NCBI GenBank assembly: GCA_018396695.1
Contig: JAGTQU010000006.1
Span: 4,137 to 68,136, forward strand
DNA: 64,000 bases
Source: Candidatus Bathyarchaeota archaeon
GTDB lineage: Archaea > Thermoproteota > Bathyarchaeia > TCS64
Direction: 5' to 3'
Shown: positions 39,301-47,528 of the stretch, piece by piece
Numbering within the stretch: the first letter of the stretch is position 1
Layout: every line of letters starts with the position of its first letter
Position numbers and translations under genes: made by a program
The notes under the pieces: model-generated
Told to the model about the DNA's origin: nothing
Databases searched by the model: none
The model's input: the letters and a program-made list of their open reading frames with translations, nothing else

Positions 39301-39944
39301 TCGCTAAAGGGGCTGAAGCTGACATCTGGCGCGACATAGACTGGAACGGTAAAGATGTTCTAATCAAAAGGAGAGTGAGGAAACTGTATCGACATGAGGA
39401 TTTGGATAACCAGCTGAGAAGTTATAGAACTATTCATGAGGCCCTGATAATGCACAGGGCGAAACGTGCTGGAGTACCTACCCCGGTAGTATATCAGGTA
39501 ATCCCTGAAGAGGCTGTTATCGTCATGGAACATATTAATGGAGAGAAGATACGAGATGTCATCAACTTTGTTGAGAATGAGAAACGAAAAGAGATCTTCA
39601 GGATAATCGGGGTTCAAACGGGTAGACTTCATAAGGCTGGCATAATCCATGGGGATTTGACCACATCAAATATGATAAAGGAGAAGACACTCATCTTCTT
39701 CATAGATTTTGGACTGGCCGAACTCTCTTCCGAAGATGAGAAGAGGGGGGTAGACTTGCATTTGATGAGGAGAATGCTCATCAGCACTCACTATATGCTC
39801 GAGGAAGAGCTCTTTAAAGCCTTTGAGGATGGTTATAGATCCATCTTAGGGGGAGATGCTGAGGCTGTGTTTAAAAAAATGAAGGAGATTGAAAAGAGGG
39901 GAAGATATGTCGAAAGAGAGGATACTATGGATGGCGACGCGTAA
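39282..39944 (+). CDS. bud32: KEOPS-associated kinase Bud32
   Basis: ELIAKGAEADIWR, HKAGIIHGDLTTSNMI, FIDFGLAELSSEDEKRGVDLHLM; overlaps kae1. Confidence 0.95.
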   Translation: MEKLELIAKGAEADIWRDIDWNGKDVLIKRRVRKLYRHEDLDNQLRSYRTIHEALIMHRAKRAGVPTPVVYQVIPEEAVIVMEHINGEKIRDVINFVENEKRKEIFRIIGVQTGRLHKAGIIHGDLTTSNMIKEKTLIFFIDFGLAELSSEDEKRGVDLHLMRRMLISTHYMLEEELFKAFEDGYRSILGGDAEAVFKKMKEIEKRGRYVEREDTMDGDA

Positions 39945-40473
39945 CAAGAACAAATACTCTGAAGCTAAGAATATTCTCTCCTCTATGGGAGTAACCCTAA
40001 AAATCCTTGAGGTTAATAGAGTAGAAGTACAGGCAGACGATCTTAAAGAGATAGCTTCCTACAGTTTGAGAAATCTCGAATCCGAATCTAGACCTATAAT
40101 CGTCGAAGATGCCGGCTTATTCATCGATGGTTTAAATGGCTTCCCTGGGCCTTACTCTTCGTATGTTCTAAGGACGATAGGTCTGGAGGGAGTTTTAAAG
40201 TTGATGAAAAATGTTGAAAATAGGGAGGCAAAATTCAAAAGCGCTGTAGCCTACAAGTTTCGTGACCAATCAACCTGCTTTTTAGGAGTAGTAGAAGGCG
40301 AAATTTCGACTGAGATACGAGGGTCTCAAGGCTTCGGTTATGATCCCATCTTCATCCCTGGAGAAGGTGGCGGCAGAACCTTTGGTGAAATGTCTCCCGA
40401 AGAGAAGAATGCTCTATCTCACCGGGCGAGAGCTTTCAGAAAACTTGGGGAATGGCTTTTAACTAGGAACTAA
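39907..40473 (+). CDS. XTP/dITP pyrophosphatase (HAM1/RdgB family)
   Basis: MATRNKNKYSEAKNIL...VEDAGLFIDGLNGFPGPYSSYVLRTIG...GFGYDPIFIP; likely start 39907. Confidence 0.93.
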   Translation: MSKERILWMATRNKNKYSEAKNILSSMGVTLKILEVNRVEVQADDLKEIASYSLRNLESESRPIIVEDAGLFIDGLNGFPGPYSSYVLRTIGLEGVLKLMKNVENREAKFKSAVAYKFRDQSTCFLGVVEGEISTEIRGSQGFGYDPIFIPGEGGGRTFGEMSPEEKNALSHRARAFRKLGEWLLTRN

Positions 40474-40520
40474 ACCTTTTTAAATCTGGGAATTAATATT
40501 CGAAAAGTCCTCAGGATTGG

Positions 40521-40976
40521 ATGATTCGAATGGTTGGCAAAATGGCTCTGATGAGGGGTAGATCACGCTCAACTAGACCAGTATCTAAAAGACCTCCTAG
40601 CTGGATAGTTTATCAACCTGATGAAGTTAAGGCTCTCGTAATAAATCTTCATAGGCAAGGCAGGCCTCCGAGCGAGATAGGAGGTATCCTCCGCGACGAG
40701 TATAATGTTCCGTTAGTGAAACCGTTAGTAGGTAAAGGGATCGTCAAAATACTCAGGGAGGCTCAGGTTGCTCCAAGTATACCTGAGGATCTCTACAACC
40801 TCATGGTGAAAGCGAATAGGATACGACGCCATCTCGAGAGGAATCCTAAAGATCTAAATAATAAGAGAGGTTTGCAAATAGCTGAATCTAAAATCTACAG
40901 CCTTACAAGATACTATAAACGTATGAAGATTCTCCCTCAAGATTGGCGATACAGGTCTGAGATGATCACTGTATGA
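40521..40976 (+). CDS. rps15: Ribosomal protein uS15
   Basis: RPPSWIVYQPDEVKALVINLHRQGRPPSEIGGILRDEYNVPLVK...RGLQIAESKIYSLTRYYKR. Confidence 0.95.
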   Translation: MIRMVGKMALMRGRSRSTRPVSKRPPSWIVYQPDEVKALVINLHRQGRPPSEIGGILRDEYNVPLVKPLVGKGIVKILREAQVAPSIPEDLYNLMVKANRIRRHLERNPKDLNNKRGLQIAESKIYSLTRYYKRMKILPQDWRYRSEMITV

Positions 40977-40984
40977 GATGATAG

Positions 40985-42433
40985 ATGGACACGGAAATCG
41001 AATTTTTCAATACAGTTAAGATCGCCGCTGAAAAACTAGTTGAGAGTTTAGTTGACCATAAATCTATACGTTTGATAATCCACAGCGATGCTGATGGCAT
41101 AGCTGCAGGCGCGATCCTCGCTCGTGCTCTTTCAAGACTCGAAATCGGATTTAAAGTCTCATGTGTTAACCGCATTGATGAATCTCTTATAGGGTCGATC
41201 ATAGGAGATGAATGCTCTCTCATAATCTTCTCTGACATAGGTAGCGGGTATCTAGACGTATTAAAAGACCGTATGAAAGAGAAAGAGGTTATTGTGCTTG
41301 ATCATCATGTCTATGTTGAAGCTAACTCAGATAATATTTTGCACGTAAACCCTATGATACAGGGGTTAGACGCTTCAAAAGGCGTAAGCGGGGCAGGGAT
41401 ATCCTATTTCTTCTCGAAAGAGGTTGATAAGAAGAATATTGACTTAAGCCCTCTTGGAATAGTCGGAGCCTTGGCAGACCAGCAAGATAAGGGAGAGAAA
41501 AAAAATCTTCTAGGATTGAATTGTATAATAGAGTCAGATGCTAAAAATTCAGGGTTATTGGAGACTAGCATCGGTCTTCTCTTCTACGGCTATGAGACCC
41601 GCCCTATTGCAAAAGCTATAGCCTACACCACTAACCCTTTCATCCCTGGTTTAAGCGGTAGAGAGGATAAATGTTTAGCATTTCTTAAAGAGATCGGAGT
41701 AGAACTAAAGAGCGAAGGACGATGGAGGGCGGTTAGAGATCTAAGCGAAGAAGAAAAGCGTAAAGTCTTCTCAGCCTTGTCGAAACACATGGTCTTCGAA
41801 GGGTTCGACCCGAAGACGGTGCACGAGCTCGTCGGGACAGTCTATACTTTTACGAGAGAAGATCCGTGGACTCCTATGAGGGACGGACGAGAATACGCAT
41901 CGCTGCTCAATGCCTGTGCAAGAATGGATCGACCGAGTGTGGGTTTAGCAATAGGTTTAGGAGACAGGAATACCGCGTTCAATGAAGGAGAAGCTATCTT
42001 AGATGATTATCGGAAAAAAGTCTCAGAATATCTTGACTGGGTTCGAACAAATGGGAACATTGTCGAGTTAGAGAACGTCTACCTTCTTAGAGGAGACCAA
42101 AAAATAAACGATCGGATCATCGGAGTTGTAGCGTCAATCCTATTATCTACAGGAGCACTTAAAAAGCAGATGCCCTTGATAGCCATCGCGAAATCTGATG
42201 GAAGATTGTTGAAGATATCTGGACGCGCTACTGAGGAATTGGCGCATATGGAAGTGGACCTAGGTTCAGTTATGATGAAGGCAGCTATGAATGTCAATGG
42301 TAGAGGGGGAGGGCACGACATAGCTGCGGGTGCTTACATCCCTGAATCAAGTGAGGAAGAGTTTCTCAGGATGATAGATGAATTTGTCGGAGACCAGAGA
42401 AAAATTGGAGTTCATAGTGGAGATAAAGATTAA
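40985..42433 (+). CDS. DHH-family phosphoesterase/RecJ-like nuclease
   Basis: IHSDADGIAAGAILARAL, DIGSGYLD, DHH-like VLDHHVY, GRGGGHDIAAGA. Confidence 0.9.
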   Translation: MDTEIEFFNTVKIAAEKLVESLVDHKSIRLIIHSDADGIAAGAILARALSRLEIGFKVSCVNRIDESLIGSIIGDECSLIIFSDIGSGYLDVLKDRMKEKEVIVLDHHVYVEANSDNILHVNPMIQGLDASKGVSGAGISYFFSKEVDKKNIDLSPLGIVGALADQQDKGEKKNLLGLNCIIESDAKNSGLLETSIGLLFYGYETRPIAKAIAYTTNPFIPGLSGREDKCLAFLKEIGVELKSEGRWRAVRDLSEEEKRKVFSALSKHMVFEGFDPKTVHELVGTVYTFTREDPWTPMRDGREYASLLNACARMDRPSVGLAIGLGDRNTAFNEGEAILDDYRKKVSEYLDWVRTNGNIVELENVYLLRGDQKINDRIIGVVASILLSTGALKKQMPLIAIAKSDGRLLKISGRATEELAHMEVDLGSVMMKAAMNVNGRGGGHDIAAGAYIPESSEEEFLRMIDEFVGDQRKIGVHSGDKD

Positions 42434-42653
42434 CTATCCTGATAAGGCTTCAGCCGAGTCTATTTTAAAGGCCATCTCGCCTGACAATCGTTCTGCTCCA
42501 CCTGGCATAGAAATAAAGTCCGAAGTCTCAAAGAATGCGGTGAAGTTGTCTATTTCCTGCGTTAAGGGGCTAGGAAGCTTAATTTCTACAATTGATGATC
42601 TTCTCTCATGTATACAAATAGCTGAAAAAGCTTTAAAAGGGATAATAAATTAG
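42378..42653 (+). CDS. pcc1: KEOPS subunit Pcc1 (start uncertain, may be an internal TTG/GTG)
   Basis: IKINYPDKASAESILKAISPDN...VKLSISCVKGLGSLISTIDDLLSCIQIAEKAL. Confidence 0.8.
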   Translation: MNLSETREKLEFIVEIKINYPDKASAESILKAISPDNRSAPPGIEIKSEVSKNAVKLSISCVKGLGSLISTIDDLLSCIQIAEKALKGIIN

Positions 42654-42695
42654 CATAAATAGATAAATTTAGCTAGTTAGGTTCTCTATAATAGT

Positions 42696-42914
42696 TGTAG
42701 CGCGGATCACAGACCTTAACCGAGCGTCCCCGGTGCGGCAACATCGGCCGATCGATCCTAAGCACCGCGCGACTGCTTATAGGATCTTGTCGCCTTGCCT
42801 GTGCTCGTAAACATGAGATTCGCTCAGGCTAACCCGAGTAGTTCATCTTCCTTCAGCTTCCTTTCGGAGACTTCAGTCCGATGAGTCTCATGTCACGATT
42901 TTATCCGCGCTACA
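42696..42914 (-). ncRNA. Candidate 219-nt structured non-coding RNA of unknown class
   Basis: Closed by perfect 12-bp stem TGTAGCGCGGAT/ATCCGCGCTACA; internal CATGAGA/TCTCATG, GATCC..GGATC and GGCAA/TTGCC helices. G-U wobbles and a UCC-GAAA-GGA tetraloop form only on the minus strand; no ORF; GC-rich against AT-rich flanks. Confidence 0.65.
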
Positions 42915-42987
42915 CCTATTATAAAGTATTGAGAAGTATTTTATCTTTCTGTTTAATGGAAACAATAATACTCTTTACTATGAATAG

Positions 42988-43093
42988 AACCTCAATAGAT
43001 TTTTTGATATAAAATAGTTAATAATGTCGCAATAATACATGACTAAAAATTTTTTTTACTCTAGAGATTTAAATGGGGTTTTAAAATTAGGCT
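42988..43093 (+). repeat. Direct repeat A, copy 1
   Basis: aacctcaatagattttttgatataaaatagtt...ggggttttaaaattaggct; matches 43446-43550 except one extra T in a poly-T run. Confidence 0.97.
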
Positions 43094-43449
43094 CTTCAGT
43101 TTATATCCATCAATAGTATTTACCATGAAAATGCCGTCTATCTTCGTACTTCTTCTTCTAATCAAGCTTCGCAGATAGTCTCTTAGATACTCGTGTCCTT
43201 TGAAAACGGTTTTAGCTTGGTGACCATCAACGCTGGTTATCTGAAAGTAGAGTTTCAAATACTCTTGAGAGAAGTCCCCAGTTATTTGAGAGAGAGTCGT
43301 CTCTAGGACCCTCCCAACGATTTTGTTAGGATCCTCAGCAGGGGTCTCTCCTAATTTTGATTCCCCAAAGTAACGAGGAAGCTGCGCTTCAAACCACTCT
43401 TTCTGTCTCCACTTGTCTTTTACAGCTCTTGACAAAGCTCTTTTAAACC
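43093..43449 (-). repeat. 357-bp inverted partial copy of eS1 coding sequence
   Basis: Reverse complement of 43638-43994 by reading, same length; encoded peptide FKRALSRAV...DGYKLK identical. Confidence 0.96.
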
Positions 43450-43550
43450 TCAATAGATTTTTTGATATAAAATAGTTAATAATGTCGCAATAATACATGA
43501 CTAAAAATTTTTTTACTCTAGAGATTTAAATGGGGTTTTAAAATTAGGCT
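43446..43550 (+). repeat. Direct repeat A, copy 2 (upstream of intact eS1)
   Basis: Matches 42988-43093. Confidence 0.97.
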
Positions 43551-43603
43551 TATATTTCAAAAACTGTGGTTGAATCCTGAGAAATCTCAGAAAGATATAA
43601 ATT

Positions 43604-44227
43604 TTGGACAATCAATTTCAAGTCATCAAACTATCGGGGTTTAAAAGAGCTTTGTCAAGAGCTGTAAAAGACAAGTGGAGACAGAAAGAGTGGTTTGAAG
43701 CGCAGCTTCCTCGTTACTTTGGGGAATCAAAATTAGGAGAGACCCCTGCTGAGGATCCTAACAAAATCGTTGGGAGGGTCCTAGAGACGACTCTCTCTCA
43801 AATAACTGGGGACTTCTCTCAAGAGTATTTGAAACTCTACTTTCAGATAACCAGCGTTGATGGTCACCAAGCTAAAACCGTTTTCAAAGGACACGAGTAT
43901 CTAAGAGACTATCTGCGAAGCTTGATTAGAAGAAGAAGTACGAAGATAGACGGCATTTTCATGGTAAATACTATTGATGGATATAAACTGAAGATCATTG
44001 TCGTGGCTCTGAGCCAGAAAAGGATCAAAACTTCTCAAGAGAAAAAGATTAGAAGCATCATGAAAAACATTGTTGAATCGAAAGCCAAGGTTTTAACCTT
44101 CGAGCAAATGGTTCACGAAATCGTTCTAGGTAAACTCGCATCAGATATTTATAATGAGGCAAGAAAGATCACGAATTTGAGACATGTCGGTGTAAGAAAG
44201 TCTGAACTATTGGCAATGCCAAATTAA
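43604..44227 (+). CDS. rps3ae: Ribosomal protein eS1 (S3Ae)
   Basis: VKDKWRQKEWFEAQLPRYFGESKLGETPAEDPNKIVGRVLETTLSQITGDFSQEYLKLYFQI; TTG start. Confidence 0.93.
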   Translation: MDNQFQVIKLSGFKRALSRAVKDKWRQKEWFEAQLPRYFGESKLGETPAEDPNKIVGRVLETTLSQITGDFSQEYLKLYFQITSVDGHQAKTVFKGHEYLRDYLRSLIRRRSTKIDGIFMVNTIDGYKLKIIVVALSQKRIKTSQEKKIRSIMKNIVESKAKVLTFEQMVHEIVLGKLASDIYNEARKITNLRHVGVRKSELLAMPN

Positions 44228-44423
44228 TAAATCATGCTTATCTTCTCCCTATCCAAAACAGAGAATATGCACTACGAAATTGTATCATTTTAAACTCGTT
44301 AAGAGTTCTTATACATGCGGGCTTTATGATGATAAATATAACTAACAATTATAATATTGAATATTTGAGCCAATATATTTAGAAGATCTCGATTTTCACG
44401 ATGAGTGTTAAGGTGAATTACAA

Positions 44424-45785
44424 GTGGGGTCAAAGCTCTTCGGGTCCTCAGGCATCAGAGGCGTTGTAAATCTTGAAATAACTCCTTTACTGGCTATGCA
44501 AGCTGGATCAGCTTTAGCGTCAATATACAAAGGCGGATTATTCACTGTTGGGAGGGATTCAAGGTTGACTGGGAGGATGCTCCAATCCGGATTAATCTCT
44601 GGATTAATCTCTTGCGGTGCTCATGTTAAAACCCTTGGAGTGGTGCCAACTCCAACTGTAGCGTATCTTACAAGGGTTCTTGGTGGCTCGTCTGGGGTAA
44701 GTATAACTGCCTCTCATAATCCTGCAGAATATAACGGGTTAAAATTCTTTGACTCCTCCGGGATGTCGTACACAGAGGATAAACAATGTGATGTCGAGAG
44801 AATCATGTTGAAAAGCCAGTTTTCCCTTAAAGGCTTTAATGAGATAGGCGACGCTGAGGAGGTTCATCTCGAACAACTCTATATCGACTCCATCTTGTCT
44901 TCGATAAACATACGTAAAAAATTAAGCATAATCTGCGAGATCTTCAACGGTGCTACTGGGGTTGTCCTCCCTAAGCTCTTGAAACTCGCAGGGTACGATT
45001 ATAGACTATTAAATTGCCAACCTGATGGAAGGTTCATGTCAGGTAGTCCTGAACCAACTCGGGAAAATCTTCAGAGGCTCGCCGCCCTTGTTAAAGAGAA
45101 AGGAGCTGATTTAGGTTTCGGTTTTGATGGAGATGGGGATCGAATGGTGGTAGTTGATGAGAGAGGAGCTATACCTTCTCCCGATAGGGTGCTCGCTGCA
45201 TATGCCAGACATGTGGTTGAGAAAGCCGGGGGTGGAATCATCGTAACTCACGTAGGGGCTTCAATGTGCGTAGACGAAGTAGTCAACAAGGCTGGAGGAA
45301 AAACCTTAAGAACAAAAGTGGGAGACGTCAGTATAGCAGAGTCGATTAAAAAGAATGGGGCCCTCTTCGGAGGCGAGCCTGTCGGAGCGTGGATCCATCC
45401 TAGTGTTCACATGTGTCCTGATGGTCTACTCTCCGCTTTTAAGTTGATAGAAGCCTTAGAAGAGGAAGGAGGAACATTGTCAAAATTCCTAGAAGGAGTT
45501 CCTCAATATTATCTATTAGAAGAGAAGATTGACTGCCAAAACAGATTGAAGTCTTCTGTATCAACATGGATATCGCAAAATCATCGGAAGTTTATTAGCG
45601 AGGATGTAGAAATAAACCTGATAGACGGGATACGTTTAGATCTAGAGAAGGGATGGATACTTATTAGGCCTTCGGGCACCGAACCAGTTATCAGAGCCAC
45701 AGTCGAAGCTCATGATTTAAGCGAAGCTGAGAGGCTTCTTGAGATAGGAAGAAGACTTATACATACTGCGTTAGAGGTTCAATAA
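44424..45785 (+). CDS. Phosphoglucosamine mutase/phosphomannomutase
   Basis: KLFGSSGIRGVVN, GVSITASHNPAEYNGLKF, FGFDGDGDRMVVVDE, RPSGTEPVIRATVEA. Confidence 0.93.
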   Translation: MGSKLFGSSGIRGVVNLEITPLLAMQAGSALASIYKGGLFTVGRDSRLTGRMLQSGLISGLISCGAHVKTLGVVPTPTVAYLTRVLGGSSGVSITASHNPAEYNGLKFFDSSGMSYTEDKQCDVERIMLKSQFSLKGFNEIGDAEEVHLEQLYIDSILSSINIRKKLSIICEIFNGATGVVLPKLLKLAGYDYRLLNCQPDGRFMSGSPEPTRENLQRLAALVKEKGADLGFGFDGDGDRMVVVDERGAIPSPDRVLAAYARHVVEKAGGGIIVTHVGASMCVDEVVNKAGGKTLRTKVGDVSIAESIKKNGALFGGEPVGAWIHPSVHMCPDGLLSAFKLIEALEEEGGTLSKFLEGVPQYYLLEEKIDCQNRLKSSVSTWISQNHRKFISEDVEINLIDGIRLDLEKGWILIRPSGTEPVIRATVEAHDLSEAERLLEIGRRLIHTALEVQ

Positions 45786-47075
45786 ATGAAGGCAGTTATT
45801 CTCGCAGCAGGGAAGGGGATTCGGTTCAAACCCTTCTCTCTAACGAAGCCTAAGCCTATGATCCCGATTGGCGGGAAGCCACTATTAGAGTGGATTCTAA
45901 TTAGGCTTAGAGAAGCAGGCGTAAATGAAGTTTTGATAGTTACACACTATTTGGAGGATCTTATAAGAGAATATTTTAGAGATGGAGAAAAACTCGGTAT
46001 AAAAATAGAATACTCTAGACAGGAGGCTCTGAAAGGGACTGCTGATGCGTTTGCTTTGATGGAGCCTTTTTCGCATGATGAAGAGTTCATCGGTTTATAC
46101 GGAGACTGCTATCTATCAGAGAGGACGATAGAGACTGTGATGAGGAACCATGAAGAGGGTTCAGCGACTCTAACTATCTTAGAGATGGATGACCCCTCTA
46201 ATTACGGTGTAGTCAAACTTCGAGGAGACGTAGTTACAGGGATCGTTGAAAAACCTGGAATCTGTAATCTCGACGTAGTTACAGGGATCGTTGAAAAACC
46301 TGGAATCGGGGAATCTGCTAGTCACTATGCGAACGTTGGACTATACATCTTTCCTCCCGAGATTTTCCGCTGGATCAGGGATACTAAACCTTCTAAGAGG
46401 GGGGAATACGAGATTACAGATTCCATTGAACTGATGGTGAAAAATGATTCAACTGTTCGCGCGGTTAAAATAACAGACGATATGTGGATCGATGTCGGTT
46501 TACCTTGGAATTTGCTCGATGCCAACATGCGAGCCTTAACCTCAATGAAAAGCGTAGTTGAAGGAGAGGTAGAAGAAGGCGCACATCTATCGGGCATGGT
46601 TAAAGTTGAGAGAGGTTCCAGGATCAGGTCGGGGGCATATATTGAGGGTCCAGTCTTCATAGGAAAAGACTGTGATATTGGTCCAAATTGCTATATACGC
46701 CCACATACGAGTATAGGTGCGAAAGTTAGAATAGGAAATGCTTGTGAGATAAAGAATAGTATAATAATGGATGGGACAAATATTTCACACCTCTCTTATA
46801 TCGGAGACAGTGTAATAGGTGAACGGTGTAATCTTGGGGCTGGCACGATCACCGCAAACCTTAGATTCGATAAGAAGACTGTGAAGGTTGAAATAGAGGG
46901 GAGGATTCTTGACTCTAAAAAAGGCAAGCTTGGGGCTTTTATAGGAGACGAAGCTCAGACAGGCGTAAACGTGAGTATTATGCCAGGAGTCAAGATAGGG
47001 TACAAATCCTGGATCGCTCCAGGGGTCACCGTCTATGGGAGTGTTCCTGAAAACACGTTTCTAAAAACCTCTTAA
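45786..47075 (+). CDS. Bifunctional sugar-1-phosphate nucleotidylyltransferase/acetyltransferase (archaeal GlmU-like)
   Basis: MKAVILAAGKGIRFKPFSLTKPKPMIPIGGKPLLEW; C-terminal hexapeptide left-handed beta-helix repeats. Confidence 0.92.
   Translation: MKAVILAAGKGIRFKPFSLTKPKPMIPIGGKPLLEWILIRLREAGVNEVLIVTHYLEDLIREYFRDGEKLGIKIEYSRQEALKGTADAFALMEPFSHDEEFIGLYGDCYLSERTIETVMRNHEEGSATLTILEMDDPSNYGVVKLRGDVVTGIVEKPGICNLDVVTGIVEKPGIGESASHYANVGLYIFPPEIFRWIRDTKPSKRGEYEITDSIELMVKNDSTVRAVKITDDMWIDVGLPWNLLDANMRALTSMKSVVEGEVEEGAHLSGMVKVERGSRIRSGAYIEGPVFIGKDCDIGPNCYIRPHTSIGAKVRIGNACEIKNSIIMDGTNISHLSYIGDSVIGERCNLGAGTITANLRFDKKTVKVEIEGRILDSKKGKLGAFIGDEAQTGVNVSIMPGVKIGYKSWIAPGVTVYGSVPENTFLKTS
46227..46307 (+). 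repeat. 36-nt perfect direct repeat (45-nt period) inside the GlmU-like gene
   Basis: gacgtagttacagggatcgttgaaaaacctggaatc at 46227-46262 and 46272-46307; encodes DVVTGIVEKPGI-CNL-DVVTGIVEKPGI. Confidence 0.97.
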
Positions 47076-47123
47076 AGAAATGGATGATTGATTCAATAAG
47101 TTTATCTTTTTTTATTCTAATTT

Positions 47124-47492
47124 TTGGATGGAATACGGATGGAAAAAGAACGCTTCAAAAAATTATTCCCCCATCTATATAAGGAGGTTGAAGGGGGAGT
47201 CGCTTACATATCTTTATCGAGTGCTAAAAGCAGATCCGAAGTCAAAATAATTGAGTCGGGGAGCGCATGGTCAGGATACGAACCCGATGTCATAGATTTC
47301 ATTAGAAGATGTAAGACTATCGAACAGGCTGAAGAGATCATCACTTACATGGAGAATAGAAATGAGATCACTCATCAGAGAGCTAAAGAGCTTAGAATAC
47401 AGTTACATAAAGATGGTCTCAGAAGCTTTGGTTCGCATAAGAGAGAAGGTTTCTATTATCGAGAAATACCCGGTTCTTCAGAAAGTGTTTAA
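47124..47492 (+). CDS. DUF2095-like archaeal protein
   Basis: KKLFPHLYKEVEGG...GYEPDVIDFIRRCKTIEQAEEIITYMENRNEIT. Confidence 0.6.
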   Translation: MDGIRMEKERFKKLFPHLYKEVEGGVAYISLSSAKSRSEVKIIESGSAWSGYEPDVIDFIRRCKTIEQAEEIITYMENRNEITHQRAKELRIQLHKDGLRSFGSHKREGFYYREIPGSSESV

Positions 47493-47528
47493 ACTCCTTT
47501 TCTACTATCATCTACCTGCTGATGATGA

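Noticed and set aside
42696-42914. RNase P RNA or SRP RNA
   Set aside because: No CR-I/CR-V RNase P motifs and no recognisable SRP helix 8 GUCAGG..GGAA..AGCAG core on either strand; left as an unknown structured RNA pending an Infernal search.
43061-43498. ORF of 145 aa on the minus strand as a second eS1 gene
   Set aside because: Internal fragment of eS1 in inverted orientation; its N-terminal codons come from repeat A and its C-terminus is truncated. Treated as part of the inverted repeat.
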